This document shows, piece after piece, positions 12,658 to 23,732 of a stretch of DNA of 64,000 nucleotides. How positions within the stretch are numbered: the first letter of the stretch is position 1; each line of letters starts with the position of its first letter. Location of the stretch: positions 80,245 to 144,244 of the forward strand of contig CAMPDV010001094.1 of assembly GCA_946699065.1 (NCBI GenBank), written 5' to 3'. The notes under the pieces were generated by a model. That model was not told the DNA's origin, ran no database searches, and saw only the letters and a program-made list of their open reading frames with translations. Source of the stretch: Loxodes magnus (taxonomy: Eukaryota > Ciliophora > Karyorelictea > Loxodida > Loxodidae). The position numbers and the translations under genes are program-made.

Positions 12658-13374
12658 ATGAGTCAAGAGAAAATCATAATCTAATTTAATTGGTTATATT
12701 CAGGCTTTAAAGAATATGGACCAGATTACTTCCATACGTATGTTTTTTTGATACAGGATAGCTAGCTAAGTAATACGGCTTAAAGAAGACAATTAAACTA
12801 CAATTTTAAATAACTAGGGCTGAAACAAATAAATTGTGGACAAAAGGCAAGATTAATTAAAAATAAAATTAATTTTAGTATTAAAACAATTCTTTGGTAT
12901 GAAAGAAAGCACATTCAATTCTAAATTTTCTATTACCTCTACTATCAAGACTTATTTAGACTGAAAAAAAGATAACGATGTAATAATCCCACAATTAAGG
13001 ACAATTAAAGACGCTTATGCTGAATTAGTTTCATAAAACTTTTAAATGATCAGCGAATAAAAAACTAAAGAATTCTCTTTAAATATGCAAATAAATTCTC
13101 GCCAAAAATAATGAAAGCTAGCAAGATCCGAGAGAAAAATTTGATTTAATTTCCGGTTTAGAAAATATAATGAGTCTAAATAATAAAGTATCTTTTAAAG
13201 GAATCAAATTAACTAATAAAGACTTAAATAGCTAACTTATTATTTAGACAAAACATAGATAATCGTAGTGATAAAATTATGGCAAAAAGAATATACGAAT
13301 TATAGATTTAATCTATGAATATTTTATAGAATTAACTTTGGAAAGAAAAGATGTAAATAAAATATAAGTAATGA
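12658..13374 (+). CDS. Hypothetical gene Y, copy 1
   Basis: A 238-residue reading from ATG to TGA (13372-13374) in the reassigned code. The product is basic and Gln/Lys/Ile-rich, with a tract EYGPDYFHTY near residues 20-30 and no signal peptide. Copy 3 (46933-47649) has exactly the same 717-nt length with no internal indel, while its flanks carry several. One difference is CAA versus TAA in the same codon, which is silent if UAA is Gln. Other changes are replacements, including CGA to TGA and TGG to TAG, so constraint looks weak. The C-terminus shares AKRIYELQIQ with gene X, suggesting the two are related or share an inserted motif. Function unknown. Confidence 0.45.
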
Positions 13375-14055
13375 AAGTATCTAAACAAGAATAGAGACTT
13401 TTATTTCTTTGTGCTAGCATTAATTAGATTTTTTGATGAAGAAAGTTTTATATATTTTTAATTCAAGAAATTTCTTTCCCTTTCAAAAAGTATAAAAGCA
13501 CTTAATAAATTTTGTTTTGAAAATAAAGAAGTTTTTTAGCCAGAGTATTTGCAGAGGTTAGCATCAATCAAAAATAAATTCTTCTTGTAAAGATCGAATA
13601 AATGAAATTATTTGCTTTATTTTTTGTATTTTTATATTATATTTATTTTTAAGAATTTAATAATTTTGATAAAGTTTTTAAGTATTTTATCATTTGAATT
13701 ATTTTCAAGCTATGTGCTTATAATTTTTTAGCTTCTTTATTTTAGTTGTTAATTCTTTCAAATATTTTATCATAATTTCTCTAATTAAAAAAATATTAAA
13801 AGAAATGCATTTCGATTTTAAAAGTTCTTCTTATTCTTATAACTTCTTTATTCTTTTACTATTTTCATTTAATTGAAGATATATTTAATTAATTTTTTAT
13901 AATAAATTAAATTAAAATTCTTATTTTATCTTATTATTTAGAGGTTTCGCTTTTTTATAAATTATTTTGTAAGAATTGATTCATTTTAATTTGCCTTTGT
14001 AAATCTAAAATTGTTTATATATATATCATTCAAAATATTTTAATATCTTAAAAAG
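13375..14055. other. AT-rich stretch after gene Y
   Basis: No gene recognised. It is collinear with 47650-48334 with small indels. Confidence 0.45.
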
Positions 14056-14127
14056 GGGCTGCTACGGGAATTGAACCCGTGACCTCTCGCACCCAAAGCG
14101 AGAATCATACCACTAGACCAAGCAGCC
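14056..14127 (-). tRNA. tRNA-Pro (UGG)
   Basis: A 72-nt cloverleaf on the minus strand. Acceptor GGCTGCT pairs AGCAGCC, the D arm carries TCTAGTGGTATGA, the anticodon loop reads TTTGGGT with anticodon TGG, and the T arm contains GGGTTCAATTCCC. It is identical to the copies at 29065 and 48335. The bases just upstream (14128-14150, minus sense AAACAAGAGTAATATAGAG) are also shared with both. Confidence 0.97.
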
Positions 14128-15580
14128 TCTATATTACTCTTGTTTACTATCCTTTAAATATCTTAAAACAACAATAAAATTTATTTAGCAACTATTTTTT
14201 ATTTTAAGAATAGTCATATTTAAAATACTGTAACTTTATTTTTAATATAGGAAACAATTAAAATATTAAAATATTTTTTAAAATAGAGATTTGTTTAATA
14301 ATTTTATCGAAATAATTATCTGAATTGTAAATATTTTACCTTTTTTGTAGTAACTTATTTTTTAGATTAGATTTAAAAATATTTATTCAAAGATACTTTC
14401 CAACTTGTTGGATTAATAATTAAAGTTAACTTTTATTTATTTAAACTTAGAAGTATTTTTAAACTTTGTTATTCTTTATATTACTTATTAATTTCATATA
14501 GGCTACTAGCTATATTTTGATTTATTTTTTAGAAGTTTGATATCTTTTAAATTAAATAATTATATACTTTTAAATATGCTTAAGAAGTTAATTTTTCCAC
14601 TACCTAATAAAATCTTTAAGAAATATCCCTAAATTTAATTTAGTTAAAAAATATTTTATATAAATTAAGGAAGTCAGAGTTAACTTTTATTTAATGAAAA
14701 TGTTATATCTAGTTTGGACACGATTGATAAATTAATTTTCAAAACTTAGATTTTTATTCATTTTTACTACAATTTTAAGTTAATTATAAATCCTATTTTT
14801 AAATTTTAAATAATCTATACATAATATTTGATTTTTTAATTAAAAAATCTAAACTTACTATAATTTTTAGTTTTATATATTCCTTTAATTGAGACTAAAA
14901 CTTCTAATTAAAATTAAAATTTATTAAATAGAAATATTTTATATTTGGATTAAATTCTCTATTATAATAGATTAACTATTAATTTCTCATTTCAGATATT
15001 TATAAAATTTAACATTAAACAATAGTTGTGTTGATGTATGCAGCTTTCTATTATTATTTTATATAAATTTAGTTATTTTTGATTTATATTTATAAATTAT
15101 TAATATTTAAATTACTTATATCCAAAGTTCTCGATAGATATTACTAATTTATTTATAGACAGTCTAAAAAACTAAATTATGTATAATGTAGATATTTATT
15201 ATTATATCTCTTTGACATACTTCTATTGCTGGTAAAATATATTATTTATTTAATTAATTAGTTAGATATTCTTACTTATATATTCGAGATGGAGATATTT
15301 AAATCATTATAAGATTGATAGATGCCTATTAATCATGATGAAATATTATGTTCTTTAAAATGCTTTAAATCAGCTTTAATTTAATTTATGGATTGTTATA
15401 ATCATACATTTAGAATAAAGTTTCTATCAACTAATTTTATTGCTTATTATATTATTAAGCATTTTCAAATTCAATATAAGTTATATTACTTTAAATTCCT
15501 TTATTTAGATTCAAGTGATTTATTTAACGAAAAGTCATTGCTTGTCTTAAATTTTTTAAATTAATGATAAAGTTAAAAAG
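14128..15580. other. AT-rich stretch between tRNA genes; homology break
   Basis: About 14155-14395 has no counterpart in copy 3. From CAACTTGTTGGATTAATAAT at 14402 homology to copy 3 resumes (49783). No gene recognised. Confidence 0.5.
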
Positions 15581-15651
15581 TGCACAATCCGGGAATCGAA
15601 CCCGGGTCTCACGAATGGGAATCTTGAATTCTACCACTGAAATAATTGTGC
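15581..15651 (-). tRNA. tRNA-Gly (CCC)
   Basis: A 71-nt cloverleaf on the minus strand. GCACAAT pairs ATTGTGC, the D arm is TTTCAGTGGTAGAAT, the anticodon loop TTCCCAT gives CCC, and the T arm CCGGGTTCGATTCCCGG is canonical. The anticodon stem CAAGA/TCGTG has one A-G mismatch, so activity is not certain. The homologue in copy 3 (50947-51010) is damaged. Confidence 0.85.
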
Positions 15652-16149
15652 TGTTAATGAAATTATTTGCATTAAATTAAATAATCTACTATCATTTATT
15701 AATTAGATTTAGTAGCATTTATTAATTTATAAATATACCTTTTTGGTAGAACTAATCTCTTCCTACTTTTGTTGACTAAATTGGTCAAAATATTTTGACA
15801 TAAATAATGGAATGGAAGAGGTAATTTTTAAGCTCTTTAAGCTTTTATGTCTCTACTTCAGTTGAAATTTATCGCTTGACTTTTTACTCGAGTAAGATGA
15901 TTTATTTTGACTAAACAAAATCCAAGTAGTATTGAGTATAACTTTGGAAATATCTTGTAAACTAGCCGGAATGGAAGCTTGGAATTATTTAAAAAATATA
16001 AATTAAAACCTGATTAGAAGATTTTAAAGGTAAAAAATGGAATATTAATATTTAGAAATAGAAGATCAATGCCTAAGCTTATTAAAGCAAAAAATTAAGT
16101 GAAAGTAGTTTAATTTTTTATTAATAAAATATTAAAATGGAGATTCTCA
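15652..16149. other. AT-rich stretch
   Basis: Collinear with 51011-51495. No gene recognised. Confidence 0.4.
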
Positions 16150-16430
16150 AGCTTTAGCAAGTGAAACCTCCACAGGAACTTAAGCCATGAATCAAGGGAC
16201 GAAGAAAAGAATAGTCTCATCAGAGATTTGGGAATTAAATACAATAATCAATTATGTCTTTCTCTGATTTGGCTGAATCTTGGAATCTGGAACGGAATAA
16301 CCTTCAGCTGTGGTTATTATTTGTCTAGGAATCTGAATTTTGGTGATATGTGAGCTCTGCCTTGGTAGTCCTTAGAGATGCAACCTATTATAGCTCCATT
16401 TTTCAAGATGTATCCTATTTCTCGAAATTA
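16150..16430 (-). ncRNA. Family B structured element, copy B3
   Basis: A less AT-rich patch. On the minus strand the core (16218-16273) reads CCAAATCAGAGAAAGACAT, then GATTAT, TTTAATTCCC and AATCTCTGATGAGAC. The same order of words is found at 60489, 60647 and (minus) 51574-51631. The ends CAGAGA and TCTCTG pair here, where B1/B2 have CAGAGG and CCTCTG, a compensating change. A further hairpin AATAACC..GGTTATT lies upstream of the core. TGATGA resembles a snoRNA C box, but no D box or guide could be placed. Candidate non-coding RNA of unknown role. Confidence 0.45.
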
Positions 16431-18849
16431 AACTAATAAAGGTGAAGCCAAGTTAATTTAATTAATTTACACAAAGAAAAAGCAATTACAAACCTTATAA
16501 AAGTGAATCTCTATATTTAATTATTTTTATTTTTAAACTTATTTATGAATAAAATCGCCCCTAAGAATTAAAAGAACTCTCTCTCAATTAATACATAAAG
16601 AAGAAAATAATCCAATTTAGATGAATAATCACCTTATAAAGATAAAATATAATACTCTAAAGAATTTTTTTGCATAATAAATGAATTAGGGAATATTAAA
16701 CCTACAATAGAATCAAAAAAACAAAGATGAAAATTAAAAAAATTAGAATATAAACTAGAAAATATAGGCAAATAATTAAACCTTTAGTTCCCATCTATAG
16801 AGGAAGCAAATAAAGCATACAATCATAAATGGGATATAAGTTATTTAAAAAATAAGTGAATAATAGAAGAGTATACCTTATGTATTGAGATAAATGATCA
16901 ATAAGAAGGTATAAGAAGAAAAATGGTTTTTATATATTTCAAAAGCAGCATTATTATAAAAGATACTGATGAAGATTGTAAATTTATATAGAAAATTAAT
17001 AAAAGACCTATTTTAAATATGATCAACTTAATCGGGCTTAATATATAGGAAAAAATTATAATAGTAAATTTAGCAATTTTAAGCGTCATTTTAATGTAGC
17101 ATGCTTAGCTATAATGCACGAAGTATAAATAAGGATGGCAAATTAATGAAATCCTAAACTAATCTTTAAAAGAGACGTTCTCGATGTATGATTGTATTGA
17201 CTAACTATTGAACTATAAATTTATTTTATTTTTATAACTATTTTTTTTTAAATTTTGAAATAGATAATAGATTAAATAAAGTAGATTTTAATTAAATATT
17301 CTTCTTAAATAATAAATTAAAAGTTACAACTAATATAAAAATATTTTAAGTAAAAAAAGAATTATCAAATACAAAAATCTTAATTATTATACAATCTTTT
17401 AAATATACATCTCAATATATCTTAAAATCAAAAAAATATAAGCTTATATTATAAATAAAATTACACCTAAAAAATATTAGACCTCTTCAACAAAACCTAT
17501 AACCCTTAGCAGGATGTGGTCAAAAATTTTTCCTTCTTTAAATGGAAAATTGAAAATTAAAATGGTTATTAGTGATCTATATTAATAAAACTTAAGCTTT
17601 AATAAACTCAATAAAAATTTTAAAATCTGAAAAATCAATTTTAAGATACCAATCAGCTCTGAATTCATTATTATAACAAATTAAAATATGATTTTATGGA
17701 CAGAATAGATCTTAAGAGAAATTTAAATCACTAGAAATTATAACCCAGAGCAATCCCCCCAAAATACTAAATGATCCAAAGGAAATGGAAAAATAGCATA
17801 TAGAAAAATAAATTCCCTTCTGAAGAGTTACGAAATGTCATATTTCGCGCTTCGGAGACATAAAGTACGAAATTGCTACCGATTTAAACAAAAAGATAAA
17901 AGAATAATAGAAAATTAATGGGTTCATTCTTCGGGATAAGCTACTATTAAGGAGATTTTTTTAATAGAAAAAATAATTCAAGAAATAATGAATCACCCTC
18001 TATATAATAAGCAATTAATAAATTAAATAGAAAATGGTTGGAATCTGACCAATTGGAAAAAATCTAGAAAAATAACTTAAGTCAAGACTCTTTACTGTGA
18101 AGATGCAAGCAAGTTTAAAGCGACTATTTTCAAACAAAAACTATTACTTTAAGAGCAAATAAAGGCGATGCTATAATAAACTATGTCATGTTATTTAATT
18201 TTTTATTCTTCTTTGAATTTAAAGAAAATTAGAATATTTTAAATAAGACCATGCTAGTAAATAATTATAAAAAATCAAGATAAATATTTTTATTTATATT
18301 ATATAATTTTTTGACTATTTCATCAAAATTTATGTAATATAATGATAATTTTATTATTTATAGTGATTCTACCTTTAAAATGGTTTATGATTTTATTATA
18401 GTTTAATTTTTTTGATAAATCTTAAATTTCTGGTTGTTCATCGAAATATTTTAATGAATTAAGCTTTCTGTCAACTCTTCTAATTAGTTGAAATTAGTTT
18501 CTAATTAATTGAAATTAGTTTCTAATTACTCGATTATCACATCTCCTGGATATTTATTGTCAATTTTTTATTCTTAGATATTATAAATCAGGTTTGTAAT
18601 TTTTTCTTTGAGTTCTTATTTGTATATTAAAAATTTATTATTTTTTCTTTCACTTTTTTGAGTTCTTTAAGTATAAGATAATTTAGTCTAGCTGAGATGA
18701 ATTCTTTTTAAAAGATACTTGTTGCAAGAAATGTTTAATTTTTATATTTAATAATTTGATAATTATAAGAGATATTCATACACCTGCTTTAGCTCTAAAG
18801 AAATGCATGAAAAAAGATAGAAGAGTTAAATAACAATATCTGATTTAAG
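16431..18849. other. AT-rich right arm of copy 1
   Basis: Collinear with 51791-54748 with many indels, including a roughly 95-bp segment present only in copy 3 (about 52143-52235). At 17820-18180 one frame gives a plausible basic protein, but the frame shifts in copy 3 near 53410, so I do not call a gene. A 21-nt unit (AATTAGTTGAAATTAGTTTCT) occurs twice at about 18481-18523 and once in copy 3. The 510 bases at 54146-54655 of copy 3 are missing here at about 18770. Confidence 0.5.
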
Positions 18850-19197
18850 ATTAATTAGAGTTTTAAAAATAATTGAAAAGATGGTGGGAGCTGAGAATGA
18901 CCTTCGTGACTAAAATTTCTGATTTATGGTTAGATACAAGTTCCTTTCCTGTCGCTGAGAAAGTCCCTGGTCAGAGTCATTTTCTGAAGAGAACGCTGTC
19001 TTTGAGATTATCCGCTCTTGGTAGGGGCTTGAAGCCTGGCTGCTCATAGCGATGGAGCTCCCTAGCAGCTGTGCCTGGAGCACAACAGGATATCCCCGTT
19101 TTTCCATAAAAAGAGAGCATCGGGTCGTCAATCGAAAAGAAGTTTCCGGTCCAAAAACTCTTTTAGTTGAAATTAATTAATTAATTAGAGTTTTAAA
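18850..19197 (-). mobile_element. SINE-like element S2 with 18-bp target duplication
   Basis: The 312-bp element 18868-19179 lies between direct repeats ATTAATTAGAGTTTTAAA at 18850-18867 and 19180-19197. It is the reverse complement of S1/S3 and keeps their length and B-box-like GCTTCAAGCC. Copy 3 of the host repeat holds the empty site (54748-54765, one near-identical target copy and no insert), so insertion came after copies 1 and 3 separated or was lost cleanly. The hairpin at 19070-19084 is TGTGC-CTGGA-GCACA, against TGCTT-TCGAA-AAGCA in S1. A 73-codon standard-code ORF on the minus strand at 18910-19131 is a by-product of the higher GC. Confidence 0.8.
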
Positions 19198-19260
19198 GAA
19201 ATTCTAAATCATTAAATCATTAAATCATTAAAATAACTGTTCGCCAAATCTATAAAAAAA

Positions 19261-20100
19261 ATGGATTAATCTCTTCGACTCTCAAAAAATTAACTTAGAA
19301 ACCTGAAGAGAAAAGCGGCAAAAGAAATTTAGAAAAAATAATAACAATAGGAGGAGTCAAGCTCTTTTTCAGAAGGTAAAGTTATGGTAGGATAAATAGA
19401 GATAAGTTAACCTAAAAACGAAACTAATCAAAAACTTTAAATTTAATTAGACCAAATGTAAAAAGTAATCTCAAATTATGAAGAAACAACTTACAACTTA
19501 GGCGAAAAAATACGGGAACTAATGAGTAACATAGAAGATTAGAACAACGAATTACTAATACTTAGAAGATAACTTATTTGTAGCAAATTAATAACGGAAG
19601 AATAACTCTGAACTTAATCATAATAAAATTTTAAATACGACACAAAAATGGAAATAGAAAAAATACCAATAGAATTAAAAACAGAATTGAATACAGAAAA
19701 AGAAATGATTGCTACAAGTTTCATTAAAAGATTAGAAAATATAGAAAATAAATTATCATAAAAAAGAACGAAATAAAGACAATAATACAAACTTTGTTGA
19801 TGTTGCAAATCAAATCAACATATTTTAAAAAACTGTTGATAATGAAAGAAAATAAACGAATAAGAGCAGAAAAGAACATGGAGACAACTCAATAAACTAT
19901 GAATAACTCCAACAGGGATCTACAAATAAAAGCTTTTTGCAAGACCACTTGAACGGTTACAGTGGTAACCTTCCACTTAATAAAAAGGTCGTGGATCACA
20001 CCCACGTTAAAAAAATTGTCCGTAGGAACTGGTTGCAATTCCAGAGAATGCAAAACTCTACTAACTTTAAGTATATTATTATTATTATTATAAAATTTGA
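19261..20100 (+). CDS. Gag/ORF1-like protein with CCHC zinc knuckle
   Basis: From ATG 19261 the reassigned code gives 279 residues to TGA at 20098. The first ~180 residues are Lys/Glu/Gln-rich and coiled-coil-like, starting MDQSLRLSKNQLRNLKRKAA. A perfect CX2CX4HX4C knuckle, CWCCKSNQHILKNC, lies at 19795-19836, with UGA read as Trp inside it. Such knuckles bind nucleic acid in retroelement Gag/ORF1 proteins. The related ORF at 29817 has CYYCKSKWHLYKNC and a similar N-terminus. The last codons run into the left edge of repeat copy 2 (about 20086), so the element is probably truncated there and no RT follows. Three strong hairpins in 19942-20035 may instead belong to a 3' non-coding part. Confidence 0.62.
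19938..20040 (+). other. Hairpin-rich segment at 3' end of gag-like ORF
   Basis: GGTTAC-AGTG-GTAACC, CGTGG..CCACG and GGAA..TTCC (in GGAACTGGTTGCAATTCC) follow each other within 100 nt. This is unusual for the AT-rich surroundings. It could be an element 3' end or a structured RNA. It lies just before the (TAT)n tract at the edge of repeat copy 2. Confidence 0.35.
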
Positions 20101-20754
20101 ATTAAGTATCTAAATTATTTTTCTAAAATATTAAAAAATTATGTTTATATTATATTTATTAAAAGCTAGAAAATAATAAAATTTATAATAAATAAACAAA
20201 TTTAAAATTGTAGTATTTATTTATTTTTAATATTTAAATAACTTTTGAAATATCTTAAATATACATATATAAGTTTACATTTTAAATTAATCTATTAGTA
20301 AAATTAATTTTATTAATAATTTATAATTTAAACATGTATAATTTTATTTATTTTAATAAATAGATTTCATTAGCTTTATTTAAGCTTTTCAAATTATATA
20401 TTCAATTAAAATAGTTGATATATCTTTCAAATTAATTCTACTTACAGGCATTTTTTATGTATATAATTTAACTAAAAATTACATCTATTAATAATTAAAA
20501 ATTAAACTATATCATTTTTATGTTATTTTTAGATATTTAAAGTTAATGTTACCTATTTATGTCTTTTATACTCAATATATTATTTGAAGGTTTTAAATTA
20601 GCTTGCAAAAAACTAGCACTACTCTAGTAAATTTTTAGGTAATGTTGTTAAGTTATTTTGCATATAGAAGATATCTTAACTTTATAAAAGATTAATAATA
20701 TTTATAAATAAAGCATTAAATATTTATTAAAAAGTTTATAAATTAATACGATTA

Positions 20755-21062
20755 TTGAGCGCGTAGCACCTCAGGCGGGTGCAGCTCTTTGATAAAGATT
20801 TCTAAAGTTAATAAAATTCCTTGCTGAAGTCTTCCACAGTGCTAGTATTCCCTTGTGAGTTTATTATAGGGCCGCTATCGGAATGCTTCTCTAAGACCTT
20901 AGTATCTGGTATCTTTCATCATTAATACTACTTGATGCCTCTTCGATCTTGTCTTCTCTTCTCTTGGCTCCTGACAAGATTTTTGATTGGTTCTTCGTCT
21001 ATGGATACTTGCTGGTACCAGAGTTCAAGTTAGTTTGAGTTGGAGGATTGGTGCGTATTGAT
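20755..21062 (+). ncRNA. Family A structured element, copy A2
   Basis: Same element as A1. The head hairpin is GAGCGCGTAGCACC...GGGTGCAGCTC, and the 3' box here is the fuller AGTTTGAGTTGGAGGATTGG. The small hairpin near 21010 is TAC..GTA with altered loop bases. Confidence 0.6.
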
Positions 21063-22857
21063 TTATACATAATAGTTTGAAAATATAAAACTAATAAGTA
21101 GTAAGGATTATTATTTGGCTTAATTATAATATATAATTTGATTAATATTTTAGAATTATATTTTGATAAAGCGAAAGATTTAATAAAGAAATATTAAAAT
21201 TAATTATTTTTGTATCATTAAATTAAATGATTGTAAAAAATTAAAAATGTTACATTTTAACATAAATTTATTAAATTTTATAAATAATTTACAAAATGGA
21301 TTGAGTGGTAAATTTGATTTGAACTGAATAATATCTTAATTTTGGATTATTTATTGTTATCCTTAACTTATTTAGTTTGATATTAGATTTTTAGGATTTT
21401 ATTGATTAGCATAGTTTTAATTTAACATCTTTAATTTATTTTCTGTATCTTATTCTATTTAAATAACAGTTTAAATTTGATAAAAGTTTTTACAATGAAG
21501 ATACATTTCCTTTAATTAGATTAAAATATACAATTAATTTATTTAAATTATTAATCTTTCCTATTTTATTATTGTAGATCAACATTCATAGATTATTCTC
21601 ATAGTTATAAAGAATATTTACCAAAAAGAGAATATTAAATAAAAAAATATGTAAATAGTTTTAATATATAAAAACTAAATTTTGCTAATTAAATATCTCA
21701 AATTATTATTTAAATTAAATAATATTATCAAAATTAAATCACTATTTACATTACAAAATAACTAGTTCAACTAACACTATTATACACTAGATTATCAACA
21801 TATCAATAACATATCAAATATCCAAATTACTAATTCCAAAAATACTATAAACATTTAATATACTATCTATATATACTTAAACTTATTTTACATCTATTTA
21901 CTTTATTTTTAAATATTCTAATATTAATTATCAAATTTAATATATTATATTATAAACATAATTAGTTAATATATTACAATTCTTAAATTATTGATATAAT
22001 TCATTTACTTTTATATATTTTAATAATTAAATAAGTTATTTAAGGATTTTAATTTTGTCTTAATATTAGATTATTTATTTGTAATAATTTTTTAATTTAT
22101 CTTTTTATTAAGTTATCTAAAGACTCTTTATAATTTCTCTTTTATAATTTCTATTTAATATTAGTTATATATAAAATAGATAAAAAGAGAATATAAGGTA
22201 ATAGATGATAATATTTAAAGTAAGTAATAAATTATAAATAGATTAGTTACATTAGTATTAGAGGTAATATTAATAAGCTAGTTTATCATAGTAATAGTAA
22301 TAATCTAATCTAAACTGTTATATTTACACTTTTAGCTTTTACATTTATTAACTTTATAATAAAATGTAAGTCATCTACCTATGCTAATACTGCTCTTATC
22401 CTTTTAACCTAACTAACGCTATTCCTACTGTCTTACCTTGTTCTCATACTTTCTGTAGCTTATGCTTAAAGACTTAGTACTATTTATAGAATCAAATCAG
22501 CTGCTGCATTTGTTATAAGGTATTTCACTTTAGATTTGAAGATTTACCTATAAATGATGAATGGGTAGAGATATTACAATAATAATAGGAGTAGATTAAT
22601 ATTAGAAAGTAATGCTAATAGAAATTAAATTAAATGAAGAAGTAAATAGATTAGAAGCAAAATAAAATTACTTAGATATAGCAAAGATTAGCTACTAATT
22701 TTAAATTTAATACCTTCATAACATATTAAATTACTTATCGTAATAGGAACTAAAGAATAATTAGCAATATAATGTCCATCTATAATCCTTAATTTCTGTC
22801 ATTAAATAATACTCCTCAAATAAAATCAAATATATAAATTACCAACTAAAATCTAAA
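21063..22857. other. AT-rich stretch, copy 2
   Basis: Counterpart of 1607-3404; nothing further seen. Confidence 0.45.
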
Positions 22858-23729
22858 ATGATTGATTAAGGAAGTATTAAGCAAGATATAAAATAAATAA
22901 TTTAAGCTAAGTAGAATATAAAGGAAAGTAAATATATTCATTGATTTATATGAGGATCATCTTAATTCTTATATTATTTAATATAGAAACAGAATAAATT
23001 AAAAAAGTTTATTTAAATACTTAAGTTCCTAGTTTTAGTAGAAGTATTGAATATAGAAATAAATTATATTTAGTTGGAGGATAAATAAATAAATAAGGAG
23101 TAAAAGATACTTGATAATTTGACTTTTAAGGAAATAGTAAAAAACTATCTAGTCTTAACTAAGGAAGATGTTAATTTGGAATAGCAGCAGCTTAAGATTA
23201 TATTTATGTAGTAGGAGGAACTTTTGACTATAGTAAATTTTTAAGAACAATAGAAAAATTAAAGATAGGAAGTTAGAGTAAATGATAATACTGTTCATAG
23301 TTTCCTTTAGGAATAGCATATTAGACATTAGTAGTAGAAAAAAATGAATAAAATATTTATTCGTTTGGAGGAATGAACTAAAACGGATAAATTTTAAATG
23401 ACATTTGAAAATATAATATATAGAACGATATATGAAATAAATATCATTTAAATCTTCCTGAAACTGTTTATGATTCTTTAGTATTACTTGATCCTCTAAT
23501 TATAGTTGGAGGAGTAATAAATCCATATAAAAAAGAATACTTAAGAAAGATATATAAAAGAAGCAATCAATAATGATAATAAATAGAATTTGAGCATAAC
23601 TCTTATAATTTATCAGCATTTAAAACAAGAGATAGATTTGCTTATACTTTTATTCCTGATAACTCTAATCTTTTATTATTGAGAGTGAATATAGTAAACT
23701 TGGGCTACAAGACCATAAGAATAAAGTGA
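22858..23729 (+). pseudogene. Kelch-repeat gene, copy 2 (frameshifted)
   Basis: The ATG and the terminal TGA TGA align with copies 1 and 3, but the length is 872 nt. A net +2 change near 22947-22980 breaks the frame ahead of the kelch part. The kelch part itself stays in one frame with the same Gly-Gly doublets and UGA-coded Trp positions. About 30 of some 187 aligned residues differ from copy 1. A downstream ATG (in ATGAGGATCATC, about 22954) is in the kelch frame and could give a shorter protein, so inactivity is not proven. Confidence 0.7.
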
Positions 23730-23732
23730 TGA

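Larger units (their letters stand above)
1303..18849 (+). repeat. Long repeat unit, copy 1
   Basis: About 17.5 kb collinear with 35629-54765 (copy 3). Its first 6.3 kb is also collinear with 20755-27025 (copy 2). Identity is near complete from about 1.6 to 8 kb outside the kelch gene and looser towards the right end, with many single-base indels. Just after the tRNA-Pro gene, about 14155-14395 is replaced in copy 3 by an unrelated 1.3-kb block. The unit carries family A1, kelch-1, SINE S1, X, Y, tRNA-Pro, tRNA-Gly and family B3. Confidence 0.93.

Noticed and set aside
18910-19131. 73-codon minus-strand ORF as a gene
   Set aside because: It lies wholly in SINE-like S2. S1 and S3 show RNA-type compensating changes rather than codon conservation.
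8147-19197. 11-kb DNA transposon bounded by S1 and S2 as terminal inverted repeats
   Set aside because: Each S element has its own, different target duplication, and copy 3 has S3 but an empty S2 site, so they inserted independently.
19938-20000. tRNA (D-arm-like and T-arm-like hairpins)
   Set aside because: No acceptor stem and no valid anticodon arm between them.
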